From the NCBI GenBank assembly GCA_000403335.2, contig KE159629.1, positions 775,854 to 839,853 on the forward strand: DNA of 64,000 bases, written 5' to 3'. The notes under the pieces are model-generated. The model made no database searches. It had not been told where the DNA came from and saw only the letters and a list, made by a program, of their open reading frames with translations. The translations under genes and the position numbers were made by a program. How positions within the stretch are numbered: position 1 is the first letter of the stretch; each line of letters begins with the position of its first letter. Of this stretch, positions 7,825 through 17,702 are shown piece by piece. This DNA is from Lachnospiraceae bacterium MD335. Its GTDB lineage: Bacteria; Bacillota; Clostridia; Lachnospirales; Lachnospiraceae.

Positions 7825-9597
7825 TTACTTCCCATACAACGCATATTCCATCAGCCGCTGCAGACACTTGTTCATCAGTTCCATTTCCTTCCCGCCCAAT
7901 GTATAATGCCCGGTAAGCAATGCCTGTATGTAAATCACCTGAATCATCGTCTGCGCAAGCTTAGGCTCTTGTACCTGTCCAAGGCTTTTGACAAAGCTGT
8001 TGTTACTGTTTAAATACAGTCTGTTGCCTCCCCCTTCTTCCTCGTCCTCCCCGAAATCGAACCCCTCAAAAAATCCCGAAAAACTGCTTTCACCCATCGC
8101 GTCAGCAAAAAATGTGTCCTCTCCCGGCACATACAACGCCTGTAAGCTGTTTGGCGAAAAGCTCTTGAAGGAAACGCTGCACCCAAACGCATTCAACCCC
8201 TCCTGTGCCCAACCCTGAAACAGCGCAAGCTCCTGCACAAACGCCTCCGGCGCCTCCTCCAAAATATGCTCATAAGAGCTATAGTCAAACGCCTCTATTT
8301 TCACGTTTTTATAAAACTTCGGGAGCTTTTGCAAAAGCCCTGCGTCATAGATATAGCCACCGTTTACAAGCAGGCTCCTTGTCCCCTCCAAAAGCGGACA
8401 AAGCCGCCTGAAATCGTCAAGCTCCACACAGAAACTTACCGGAACCTTTTTCGATGCATTGACAATCTGAAATCCTGTCAGAGTTCCCTGATTGGTCGGA
8501 AACGTCAGAAACGGAAAGAACAGCTTATAAATCTGCTCATTTTCCATCGCAAGCGATTTGATTGCCACATTATGAATTTGTGTCAACTGCTTCAATTTCC
8601 GGACATCATATTGGGACAACGACAGGAAATAATCAAAAATACACTTTTCAATCTGATTTTTTGCCTTCATCAGCTTATTGTCCCTTGTAAACCCTTCCCT
8701 TGACGCAGTCGGCGTAAGGTCGTCCATATCCACAATACATCTTGTAAAAAATGCCCATTGCGGAAGCAAATCCCTGCCATCCTCTGTAACATACATACTT
8801 TTCAGAAATATTTTATGATGAACAGACGTACTGACATTTGTCTGCCTTGTGGAAACATAGGCATACCCCCGAATTCCATCGCCAGTCAGTGTAATCACAT
8901 CAAAAAAAGGTTCGTCGAAAATCTGCTCCCCAAATTCCATAATGCTGTCCGCCATGCTAAGCTGCTGCCGCCACGGAATAAAATTGTCATTGACTACCTT
9001 CTGTTGGTCTTCCCCCTCAAAGAAAATCGGAATACGCAGCAGAAAGCCATATTCCGCCAAATTGTCCATGATTTCGCGCTCCGTAAAAAATTCGTCCTTG
9101 ACTCCCGTCAGCTTTAGCAAAACCTGCGTGCCCGGCTCCATACTCTTTTTCGGTTCCGTAATCACATACGACCCGTCGCTTTTGCCAACCCACTGATAAC
9201 ATTGTTCCTCCGTAACCGAACGTGTCACCACTTTGATTTCATTCGTCACAAGAAAGCAGGACAAAAGCCCGATGCCAAACTGCCCGATAAAGCTGTTTCG
9301 CACCGTGCTGTCCCGCTTAGATGACTGCCCGATGACTGACAAAAAAGAATGGATTTCCTCCTTCGTCAGTCCGATTCCGTTATCCGCAAACGTAAGCTGC
9401 GCCCCGTCTTTCGTTCTTTGATACGTGACCGTTATTTTCCCTTCCGTATAAGCTTTGTCCGCCTTTTTGCGCGCGTCAATCGCATCGGCGGCGTTTTGCA
9501 AAAGCTCGCGCAAAAACACCTTGTCACTTGAATATAAGTTATCGCTCAAAAGACGGATAATGCCCTTTAAATCAACCTTGAAATTGTAATTTGCCAT
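7825..9597 (-). CDS. HSP90 family chaperone, short variant
   Basis: A 590-residue ATP-dependent chaperone of the HtpG/Hsp90 family. The GHKL ATP site is clear: FLRELLQNAADAID (the N-motif), FADNGIGLT (the DxGxG loop) and SFIGQFGIGLLSC (the lid glycine motif). The middle domain keeps PTASREGFTRD in place of the standard SREVLQ region. The protein is about 30-40 residues shorter than E. coli HtpG. Its second half diverges strongly and contains an acidic, glycine-rich insert (GEDEEEGGG, near residue 520). This is the HSP90-like subfamily distinct from canonical HtpG. It is followed by an unknown helical protein and preceded at 84 bases by the ahpC-ahpF pair. Confidence 0.85.
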   Translation of the reverse strand: MANYNFKVDLKGIIRLLSDNLYSSDKVFLRELLQNAADAIDARKKADKAYTEGKITVTYQRTKDGAQLTFADNGIGLTKEEIHSFLSVIGQSSKRDSTVRNSFIGQFGIGLLSCFLVTNEIKVVTRSVTEEQCYQWVGKSDGSYVITEPKKSMEPGTQVLLKLTGVKDEFFTEREIMDNLAEYGFLLRIPIFFEGEDQQKVVNDNFIPWRQQLSMADSIMEFGEQIFDEPFFDVITLTGDGIRGYAYVSTRQTNVSTSVHHKIFLKSMYVTEDGRDLLPQWAFFTRCIVDMDDLTPTASREGFTRDNKLMKAKNQIEKCIFDYFLSLSQYDVRKLKQLTQIHNVAIKSLAMENEQIYKLFFPFLTFPTNQGTLTGFQIVNASKKVPVSFCVELDDFRRLCPLLEGTRSLLVNGGYIYDAGLLQKLPKFYKNVKIEAFDYSSYEHILEEAPEAFVQELALFQGWAQEGLNAFGCSVSFKSFSPNSLQALYVPGEDTFFADAMGESSFSGFFEGFDFGEDEEEGGGNRLYLNSNNSFVKSLGQVQEPKLAQTMIQVIYIQALLTGHYTLGGKEMELMNKCLQRLMEYALYGK

Positions 9598-9681
9598 AAT
9601 CTTCCTCGTATTGTATTCTGATTTTTTTCTTTATTTTAGCGCAATACAGGATATACTTCAAGCAAAACGAGCGCATTCCTT

Positions 9682-11358
9682 TTACATATTTTCTAAAATC
9701 CCGGCAATCTCCTCAACGCCCTTCTTCCCAAACAGCACCTCTTTCCCTTCGTCAATCACAAGACAGGGAACCGCCATGATGTTGTACTTTTCCTTCAGCT
9801 CCGGGAATTTTGACAAATCATACATCTCCGCCTCAATCGTGTCGGAAATCGCGGCAAGCTTCTGCGTCGCCATCACGACCTCGGGGCAGTTCGTGCAGCT
9901 AAGCGTCGCCATCACCTGCAGCAAATGCTTATGCTGTAATCCCCGTATGCGCTGCCGCGTGTTCTCACCAACGCTGTTTTTGCCTGCACCCGAAGCGCCG
10001 TAAAGCGCCACCACAAACGAGTTAAACTCATGACCGCCGGGTACACTGTAATACCGGATGCCAATACTTCCCTGTTCATTACAAATATCAACATACGGTT
10101 TTGCGTCACCCGTTTGGAGCGTCTTATCATCAATTTCGGTCTTTACCTTTTCGTGAATACCGACAAGCTCGTTGACAAAACTCTCAAGCTCCGCCGAAAC
10201 TGTATCCTGCCCGACGACCGCCCTGATAACCACGGTATTTGGAAACTTTTCAAAAACCTCCACAAGCTGCCCGCGCATTTCCTTTGTTAAAAATCCGTCC
10301 TTAGCCGCACTGTCCGATGATTCCGCTATCCCCTGTGCATTCGCGCCGCCCTCTACTGCTGCCTGCGTTTCCTGCGCTGTTTGCTTGGATGCCCCAAGAT
10401 TTAGCCGCTCGCGTGTCTGTGCAATATACTGCTCCAGCGAAGTTGCCGCAATCGCCCCGTCCGACACTGCCGTCACAACCTGCCGCAGGTTTTTAATGCA
10501 CACGTCTCCCGCCGCATACACGCCCGCAATATTCGTCCGCTGGTTTTGGTCAGTCACCACATACCCCTGTTCATTCAGGACAATCTTATCCTTAACCATG
10601 TCCGTCGCAGGCGCATAGCCCACAAACACGAAAATTCCGATGTTTCCGCCGTCCTGCGCACGGTATTCACTGACCATGCCCGTCCTGTTGTCCCTGATTT
10701 TTGCATATTCCACCGTCTTATCGCCGCCCGCCTCAATCAGCTCTGTTTCAAACCGCACCTCAATTTGCGGATAGTTTTTCAACTGCTCATATACGCCGCG
10801 CGCGCACGTAAAGTTTTCGGTGATGACAAGCATTGTTACTTTTTTCACATACCGTGTCAGGAAAATTGATTCCTGCACCGCGGCAAAACCGCCGCCGACC
10901 ACAAGCACCTCTTTGCCCGTAAAGAATTCTCCGTCGCACGTCGCACAGTACGCCACGCCGCGTCCCTTAAATTTCGGCTCGCCCAAAAAACCGAGATGCC
11001 TTGGATTTGCACCGAGCGCAAGCACCACGCCAAGCGTCTGATAAACCGTACCGTCCGTCGTCGTAACGTGCTTGACATCGCTGTCCATATCCACATCGGA
11101 AACATTTGCAATCGCAAACTCCGCGCCAAAGCTTTGAGCCTGAAGTCGCATGTTTTCCGTCAGCGCACTTCCGCTTGCATGCTGCACGCCGGGATAATTG
11201 ACAATATCCGATGTAATCGTGATCTGACCGCCGAACCGCTCTTTCTCCAGCACAATCACACGGTATTTCGCGCGCCCTAAATAAATTGCGGCAGAAAGCC
11301 CCGCAGGACCTCCGCCAATGATAACTGCATCATATAAATCCGTTTTCTGCTGCATCAT
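9682..11358 (-). CDS. AhpF-like thioredoxin-reductase flavoprotein with C-terminal thioredoxin-fold domains
   Basis: A 558-residue flavoprotein that probably passes electrons from NAD(P)H to the adjacent AhpC. Residues 1-310 are a thioredoxin reductase: FAD-binding GGGPAGLSAA, redox pair C138-A-T-C141, NAD(P)-binding VGGGFAA and a closing AAGDVC motif. After a linker of about 40 residues rich in alanine and glutamate come two thioredoxin-like modules, of which the last carries C488-T-N-C491 and a cis-proline loop (AVPCLVI). In E. coli AhpF the double thioredoxin-fold domain is N-terminal; here it is C-terminal, so the domain order is permuted. The start codon overlaps the ahpC stop by one base (TAATG), which implies translational coupling. 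Confidence 0.9.
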   Translation of the reverse strand: MMQQKTDLYDAVIIGGGPAGLSAAIYLGRAKYRVIVLEKERFGGQITITSDIVNYPGVQHASGSALTENMRLQAQSFGAEFAIANVSDVDMDSDVKHVTTTDGTVYQTLGVVLALGANPRHLGFLGEPKFKGRGVAYCATCDGEFFTGKEVLVVGGGFAAVQESIFLTRYVKKVTMLVITENFTCARGVYEQLKNYPQIEVRFETELIEAGGDKTVEYAKIRDNRTGMVSEYRAQDGGNIGIFVFVGYAPATDMVKDKIVLNEQGYVVTDQNQRTNIAGVYAAGDVCIKNLRQVVTAVSDGAIAATSLEQYIAQTRERLNLGASKQTAQETQAAVEGGANAQGIAESSDSAAKDGFLTKEMRGQLVEVFEKFPNTVVIRAVVGQDTVSAELESFVNELVGIHEKVKTEIDDKTLQTGDAKPYVDICNEQGSIGIRYYSVPGGHEFNSFVVALYGASGAGKNSVGENTRQRIRGLQHKHLLQVMATLSCTNCPEVVMATQKLAAISDTIEAEMYDLSKFPELKEKYNIMAVPCLVIDEGKEVLFGKKGVEEIAGILENM

Positions 11359-11921
11359 TATAAAATACCTACTAAATCAAGACTTGGTTTCAGGGTTTCT
11401 GCGCCCGGCTGCCACTTTGCCGGACATACTTCATCTCCATGCTCTGCCACAAACTGCAGCGCCTGCACCTTGCGCAAAAGCTCCTCGGCGTTTCTTCCCA
11501 CGTTTCCGGCGCTGATTTCGTACGCCGCAATCTTTCCCTCGGGATTGATGATAAACGTGCCTCTCTCCGCCTTACCCGTCTCCTCAATTAAAACGTCAAA
11601 ATCAATGCAAAGCGCATGCGTCGGGTCAGCAAGCATCGGATATTCCAGTTTTTTGATGCGGTCCGACGCGTCCTTCCAAGCCTTGTGGACAAAATGCGAA
11701 TCCGTGGATACCGAATAAACTTCGCAGCCCAGTTTTTGAAACTCCTGATACTTGTCCTGCAAATCCTCAAGCTCCGTCGGGCAGACAAACGTAAAATCCG
11801 CAGGATAAAAGAAAAATACCGCCCATTTTCCCAAGATGTCCTTTTTGGTTACGGTCGTAAAGCTGTCCTTATGGAATGCATCAACCGAAAAATCACTTAC
11901 TTCCTTTAAAATCATTGACAT
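11358..11921 (-). CDS. ahpC: alkyl hydroperoxide reductase subunit C (2-Cys peroxiredoxin)
   Basis: A 187-residue typical 2-Cys peroxiredoxin. The peroxidatic cysteine is C47 in FFYPADFTFVCPTE and the resolving cysteine is C166 in HGDEVCPAKW near the C-terminus. It reduces hydrogen peroxide and organic peroxides. It is recharged by the flavoprotein encoded immediately behind it. The frame extends upstream to 12038, but AAAGGAG sits 8 bases before the ATG at 11921 and the length then matches the family exactly. The leader contains an inverted repeat (CTCCCG ... CGGGAG) with a loop of about 30 bases. No PerR box was seen. Confidence 0.95.
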   Translation of the reverse strand: MSMILKEVSDFSVDAFHKDSFTTVTKKDILGKWAVFFFYPADFTFVCPTELEDLQDKYQEFQKLGCEVYSVSTDSHFVHKAWKDASDRIKKLEYPMLADPTHALCIDFDVLIEETGKAERGTFIINPEGKIAAYEISAGNVGRNAEELLRKVQALQFVAEHGDEVCPAKWQPGAETLKPSLDLVGIL

Positions 11922-12043
11922 AATTGTTTCTCCTTTTCTCTTTTTACTCCCGCATTCCCTGATGCCTGAACCTGTGCAAAACCGGGAGCATATAGAGATA
12001 GATTTTGTAAAAATAAGGATTTTATGCATTGATTTCACGTTCT

Positions 12044-12331
12044 TTATCTGATTTCCTTTACCGTGACCAAAACCGTATCCCCCGGCTGTTTTCCGATTTT
12101 ACTGCGAATGTCTTTTCGAATTCCAATAATATAGCAGACAGAACCGTCCGCATTTTTAACGCCCATATTGACAATGCTTCCGCAGTATGGCTCACCGTCA
12201 AAGGTGATTTCCGCCTTTACCCTGCCTTTGCCAAATTCCGTTCGTATATCATATGGAAAACGGACATAGGCGCCGCCTTTCTCAGGAACCGCCTCAATTA
12301 TCGAACAAAATTCATACGTTTTTGTATTCAT
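12044..12331 (-). CDS. DUF1905 domain protein
   Basis: A 95-residue protein matching the DUF1905 family, a small beta-barrel fold of unknown role. Typical features are a start like YEFCSIIEAVPEKGGAYVRFPYDI and the end RKDIRSKIGKQPGDTVLVTV. The full family length is present. It follows the DUF2200 gene by 44 bases on the same strand. The two may share a transcript. I infer no function. Confidence 0.8.
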   Translation of the reverse strand: MNTKTYEFCSIIEAVPEKGGAYVRFPYDIRTEFGKGRVKAEITFDGEPYCGSIVNMGVKNADGSVCYIIGIRKDIRSKIGKQPGDTVLVTVKEIR

Positions 12332-12375
12332 TCCCTGTTCCTCCCCATTTCTACGGTTTCCCGTTTACTAAAGCG

Positions 12376-12726
12376 CTATTTCCTCAAAATTTTTTCCATT
12401 GGTTTTCCTTTCGCCAGCTCGTCAATCAGCTTGTCCAAATACCGGATTTCCTGCATCAGAGGCTCCTGAATCGTTTCCACGCGCACACCGCACACGGTCC
12501 CCGTAATCCGTTTTCTGTTCGGATTCAGTGCAGGCGCATTTTCAAAAAAAGTCCTATAAGTCACCTGCCTGTTTACCGCATCCCCAAGTTCCTCTGCCGT
12601 ATAACCGGTCAGCCAGCAGATTACCTGATTAACCTCGTCTATAGTTCTTCCCTTTTTCTGCGCTTTCGCCGTCAGCAACGGATAGATTTTGGCAAATTGC
12701 ATTGCGTATACTTTTTCGTTATCCAT
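12376..12726 (-). CDS. DUF2200 family protein
   Basis: A 116-residue protein matching DUF2200, a conserved bacterial family of unknown role. Characteristic strings are MQFAKIYPLLTAKAQKKGRT, the aromatic helix VICWLTGY and the C-terminal LIDELAKGKPMEKILRK. It is cytoplasmic and of full length. An AAAGGAG site precedes the start. It heads a probable two-gene unit with the DUF1905 gene and is divergent from the comFB-like gene; the 273 bases between them are AT-rich promoter space. Confidence 0.8.
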   Translation of the reverse strand: MDNEKVYAMQFAKIYPLLTAKAQKKGRTIDEVNQVICWLTGYTAEELGDAVNRQVTYRTFFENAPALNPNRKRITGTVCGVRVETIQEPLMQEIRYLDKLIDELAKGKPMEKILRK

Positions 12727-12915
12727 ACGCCTGTTCTCCTTTCTTTACATGGCTATCATCAAAAGCTGCGCCCAAGATTATCATTTTGTGTGTCAAAACC
12801 TCTATTCCCTACTTTATGGTGCAGCAAAAGTTTACATAAATTGTTTAAAATGTTCTATTATTTTAAATTTTAGCAATTTTTTGATGTTTTTTATTCAAAA
12901 TTTGTGTAAATAGTA

Positions 12916-12944
12916 TTGATTATCTGACAAAAATGCGATAACAT
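12916..12944 (+). promoter_or_regulatory. likely promoter of the ComFB-family gene
   Basis: TTGATT (12916-12921) and TAACAT (12939-12944) are spaced by 17 bases. They lie about 55 bases before the GTG start, in a strongly AT-rich region. The match is moderate and another nearby AT-rich hexamer could be used. Confidence 0.45.
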
Positions 12945-12999
12945 ATTTATAGAATATGTATTGTTCCAATTTTTATAAATTTCAAGGGGGGAACTGAGT

Positions 13000-13269
13000 G
13001 TGGAAGGTTTGAAAAATATTATGGAAGAGGATGTGGAGCGCCAGCTTGATACACTGCTGCCTACCATGCCGAATATATGCAGCTGCGACATCTGCCGGTC
13101 AGATATGGCTGCTTATGCGCTCAACCGTTTAAAGCCGAACTACGTGCGTTCAAACAAGGGAGCGCTTTTTCACAAAGTAAATAACTCGTCCACACAGGCG
13201 AAAACCGATTTGATGACTGCGGTTATCACTGCGATCAATACAATCGGCGCGCGTCCCAGCCATAACTAA
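13000..13269 (+). CDS. late competence development protein ComFB family
   Basis: An 89-residue protein of the ComFB family. The N-terminal helix (GLKNIMEEDVERQLDTLL) is followed by the cysteine motif CSCDICRSDMAAYALN and then LPK-like KPNYVRSNKGALF. In Bacillus ComFB lies in the comF operon; related proteins elsewhere bind cyclic dinucleotides or metal. Here the gene stands alone, without comFA or comFC. The start is GTG at 13000, chosen because AAGGGGGG sits 9 bases before it; the next ATG (13021) would remove part of the first helix. A strong bidirectional terminator follows. Confidence 0.85.
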   Translation: MEGLKNIMEEDVERQLDTLLPTMPNICSCDICRSDMAAYALNRLKPNYVRSNKGALFHKVNNSSTQAKTDLMTAVITAINTIGARPSHN

Positions 13270-13284
13270 AATACAGTCATTTTT

Positions 13285-13324
13285 AAAAGGATTAATCCAA
13301 TCATATGAATTAATCCTTTTTTAT
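13285..13324. terminator. bidirectional terminator between the comFB-like gene and nth
   Basis: A 12-base stem, AAAAGGATTAAT (13285-13296) with ATTAATCCTTTT, carries T runs on both strands. It lies between convergent genes. Confidence 0.85.
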
Positions 13325-13342
13325 TTTAGGCTATTTTTCCCG

Positions 13343-13996
13343 TCAAATCCGTTTCGCACAAATATCTTTCAGACAGCACTCATCGCAATATGGCTTTGTC
13401 CGCGCCGTACAAACCTCACGCCCGTGGTCCACAAGCCTGTGGCAGAAATCACTCCCCTCCTCGGGCGGAATAATCTCCCACAGTGCCATTTCCACCTTCT
13501 TCGGCTCCTTCATCCCGTCCACAAGCCCAATCCGGTTTGTCAGACGAATGCAATGCGTATCCGTCACAATTGCAGGCTTTCCAAACACATCCCCCATAAT
13601 CAGGTTGGCGCTCTTTCTTCCCACACCGGGCAGTTTCAAAAGCTTGTCAAAATCGTCGGGAACCTTATCGTCATATTTCTCATGCAGCATCTGCATACAC
13701 GCACTGATGTCGCGCGCCTTACTGTGCCCAAGACCACAGGGCTTTACTATCTCCTCAATCTCCGACACATCTGCTGCCGCCAAAGCCGCAACCGTCGGAA
13801 ATTTCTCATACAATCCCTGAACCACCACATTCACGCGCGCGTCCGTACACTGCGCCGCAAGCCGCACACTCACCAAAAGCTTCCAAGCCTCATTGTAATC
13901 AAGCGTACAGTCGGAATGCGGATATTCCTGTTTCAGACGCGCAATCACTTCCAATGCGAGCGCCTTTTTTTCCTTCGTTTTTTTGCTCTCTTTCAT
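13343..13996 (-). CDS. nth: endonuclease III (DNA glycosylase/AP lyase)
   Basis: A 217-residue base-excision repair glycosylase that removes oxidised pyrimidines. The helix-hairpin-helix is LPGVGRKSAN, with catalytic Lys128 and the catalytic Asp146 in VTDTH. The 4Fe-4S cluster ligands are C-X7-C-X2-C-X5-C at the C-terminus, one residue more in the first gap than in E. coli. The frame opens at 14020, but that ATG has no ribosome site, while GGAG stands 10 bases before the ATG at 13996. It follows the aspS terminator region and is convergent with the comFB-like gene. Confidence 0.95.
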   Translation of the reverse strand: MKESKKTKEKKALALEVIARLKQEYPHSDCTLDYNEAWKLLVSVRLAAQCTDARVNVVVQGLYEKFPTVAALAAADVSEIEEIVKPCGLGHSKARDISACMQMLHEKYDDKVPDDFDKLLKLPGVGRKSANLIMGDVFGKPAIVTDTHCIRLTNRIGLVDGMKEPKKVEMALWEIIPPEEGSDFCHRLVDHGREVCTARTKPYCDECCLKDICAKRI

Positions 13997-14026
13997 TAAC
14001 ACAAAACTCCATGCTATCAATAAACT

Positions 14027-14078
14027 GCGAATTTGTTCCCTTGCACAAATTTGCCAAAACTGAAAGATTTCTAATCTT

Positions 14079-14086
<8 letters not shown>
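14027..14086. repeat. two-hairpin cassette, copy 1 (aspS end)
   Basis: Hairpin A (GCGAATTTG 14027-14035 with CAAATTTGC 14046-14054) is followed after exactly one base by hairpin B (14056-14086), whose 14-base arms begin AAAACTGAAAG. The aspS stop codon (14079-14081) lies inside the stem of B. B also has T runs and can act as the aspS terminator. Related cassettes are at 17215 and 29619. Confidence 0.6.
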
Positions 14087-15878
<1,792 letters not shown>

Positions 15879-15904
15879 AATCTCCTCCATGCCGATTGAA
15901 CGGC

Positions 15905-17167
15905 TTAGTTTTTTAATCCTTCTTTATAAAAATCCTGAAACTCCTCATATCCCTGCGCCGTAAGCTGCTCCTTTTGGAATTTCTTGTTCTTGTTCATCCG
16001 CACGACAAGCACCTGTGCACCGTTCTCCCGTTCCTTTTGCGCCTTGCCAATCACCTCGCGCAGCGCCTCGTTTGACACGCCCTTTTCCACAAGATACGCT
16101 ATTTTCTTACTCTGATTTGGAATTTGGAAACCGTTCTCCAGCAAAATCAGAATAATCCGCTCAAAGCCAATGGAAAAGCCGCACGCTGGAACATCCTTTC
16201 CCGTAAACCTGCCGACCATCCCGTCATAGCGTCCGCCTCCTCCGCAGCTGCCGCCAAACTCCGGCATCGCAATCTCAAAAATCGTTCCTGTATAATACGA
16301 CATGCCGCGCACCAGCGTGGGGTCGAACACCAGTTTAAAGCAGTCGCTCTTTGTCGCGTTCACGCTCTCAATAATATCCCGAAAACTTGTCCGTACCTCA
16401 TTCTCCAAAAAGTCTTCCAGTTTTTCCTCAATAAAGGAAAGCGTATCCTCAGCCGTCTGCATGCCCTGAAAAAGCGACAGGTATTTGTCAACAAGCTCTT
16501 TCGCATAGCCGTCCGCAAGCAGCTCCTGCTCTACACCGTCAAGACCGATTTTGTCCATCTTATCAAGCGTGATAAAAATACTGTCATAGTGCGCCTCATC
16601 AAAGCCGCTGTACGCCGCCATCGCCTTCAAAATCCTGCGGTCATTGATACGGATTTCAAAATTTTGAAACCCCAAATTTCCAAGCGTTGTCGTCGTCGCC
16701 AAAATCAGCTCGATTTCCGCAAGGTTAGACGGCTCGCCTAAAATGTCAATATCACACTGCATAAACTGACGGTATCTGCCTTTTTGCGGTCTGTCCGCAC
16801 GCCACACGTTTCCGATCTGCAATGCCTTAAACGGCGCCAGCAGCTCGTTTGCATGGTTGGAATAATACCGTACGAGGGGCACGGTAAGGTCATAACGCAT
16901 ACCGTAGTCAACGACATCTGCCTCCTCCTTTGCCGTCTCCAAATTCAGCTTTTCCCCGCGTTTTAACACTTTAAAGACCAGTTTCTCGTTCTCACCGCCC
17001 TGCTTACTGCTCAGATTTTGAATGTCCTCCATGCACGGCGTCTCAATCGGGGTAAATCCAAACTTTGCATATGTTTCCTTAATTACGGCGATTACGTAGT
17101 CGCGCATCTGCATCTCCTCAGGCAAAATATCCTTCATGCCTGTCACAGGCTTTTTATTTAATGCCAT
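15905..17167 (-). CDS. hisS: histidyl-tRNA synthetase
   Basis: A 420-residue class IIa synthetase that charges tRNA-His. Motif 1 falls near TPIETPCMEDIQNL, motif 2 is QIGNVWRADRPQKGRYRQF, the histidine-A motif is VRGMSYYTGTIFEI, and motif 3 is GFSIGFERII. The C-terminal anticodon domain is present and complete. AGGAAATGAGGT precedes the start. It is the first gene of a hisS-aspS operon, a common Firmicute pairing. The 258-base leader holds a two-hairpin cassette and a short tandem repeat but no T-box signature. Confidence 0.97.
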   Translation of the reverse strand: MALNKKPVTGMKDILPEEMQMRDYVIAVIKETYAKFGFTPIETPCMEDIQNLSSKQGGENEKLVFKVLKRGEKLNLETAKEEADVVDYGMRYDLTVPLVRYYSNHANELLAPFKALQIGNVWRADRPQKGRYRQFMQCDIDILGEPSNLAEIELILATTTTLGNLGFQNFEIRINDRRILKAMAAYSGFDEAHYDSIFITLDKMDKIGLDGVEQELLADGYAKELVDKYLSLFQGMQTAEDTLSFIEEKLEDFLENEVRTSFRDIIESVNATKSDCFKLVFDPTLVRGMSYYTGTIFEIAMPEFGGSCGGGGRYDGMVGRFTGKDVPACGFSIGFERIILILLENGFQIPNQSKKIAYLVEKGVSNEALREVIGKAQKERENGAQVLVVRMNKNKKFQKEQLTAQGYEEFQDFYKEGLKN

Positions 17168-17214
17168 ACCGGTACCTCATTTCCTTATTTATAATCATGC
17201 TTCCTTCTTAATGT

Positions 17215-17269
17215 GCGAGTTTGGGCTGCAAAGCACAAACTTGCGGGTTGAAAATTTTAATTTTCAACC
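17215..17269. repeat. two-hairpin cassette, copy 2 (hisS leader)
   Basis: Hairpin A (GCGAGTTTG 17215-17223 with CAAACTTGC 17236-17244), one base, then hairpin B (GGTTGAAAATT 17246-17256 with AATTTTCAACC 17259-17269). The A arms are close to those of the copy at 14027. On the hisS transcript, B comes first and A lies about 50 bases before the start codon. Confidence 0.6.
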
Positions 17270-17312
17270 TTTTATCTCCCATGATTTTACACTTTTTGCA
17301 CCAGCTTTTCAA

Positions 17313-17340
17313 GTACTATCTCCAAAGTGCTATCTCCAAA
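17313..17340. repeat. tandem 14-base direct repeat in the hisS leader
   Basis: Two adjacent copies, GTACTATCTCCAAA and GTGCTATCTCCAAA, differ at one base, and a partial third (GTATCAT) follows. They lie about 150 bases before hisS and could be a regulator site or replication slippage. Confidence 0.5.
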
Positions 17341-17425
17341 GTATCATCTTCATTAAAAAATTTTACACACAAAAGTTTCGTTACTTTCCACTGTGTTTTG
17401 GTAACAACTATTTATCTGCCACACT

Positions 17426-17674
17426 TTAGTCGCACCCGAAATTGCGCACGCTTCCCTTCGCCCAAGGACTGCCCACGTCACAGCGTCCGTGATGATACGC
17501 GGTACTCACCGTGCCCTCGCTCTGCTCATCGGACACCTCGACCTTAATACGGCTCACGCCGCCCGAAGTCTTTTCGTCCAGCATTTTGATAACATCCTCA
17601 ATTTCCATCTCCTGCTGCCGTTTCTTTTGCTGCGCAAGCTCGTCCATATCCTCTAATCCGCTAAATACTGCCAT
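17426..17674 (-). CDS. conserved small protein, function unknown
   Basis: An 82-residue soluble protein. It starts MAVFSGLEDMDELAQQKK, continues with a charged helix (EMEIEDVIKMLDEKTSGG) and a beta segment (SRIKVEVSDE), and ends with a tail of histidine, cysteine and aromatic residues (YHHGRCDVGSPWAKGSV). The tail is distinctive and could bind metal. From memory, similar short proteins are common in Lachnospiraceae, but I know of no assigned role. AAAGGAG lies upstream; an ATG at 17686 is only one base behind it, so the next ATG (17674) was chosen, although its spacing is long. It lies 28 bases behind the lipoprotein gene and upstream of hisS. Confidence 0.6.
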   Translation of the reverse strand: MAVFSGLEDMDELAQQKKRQQEMEIEDVIKMLDEKTSGGVSRIKVEVSDEQSEGTVSTAYHHGRCDVGSPWAKGSVRNFGCD

Positions 17675-17702
17675 ATTAATCACCATGCTCCTTTACAAAA
17701 TT

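Noticed and set aside
11922-12043. Possible PerR operator before ahpC
   Set aside because: No TTATAATNATTATAA-like palindrome was found; only a loose hairpin with CTCCCG and CGGGAG arms.
17168-17425. Possible T-box riboswitch before hisS
   Set aside because: No T-box core (the GGGTGGNACCGCG antiterminator sequence) and no terminator directly before the gene were seen. Only the two-hairpin cassette and tandem repeat are there.
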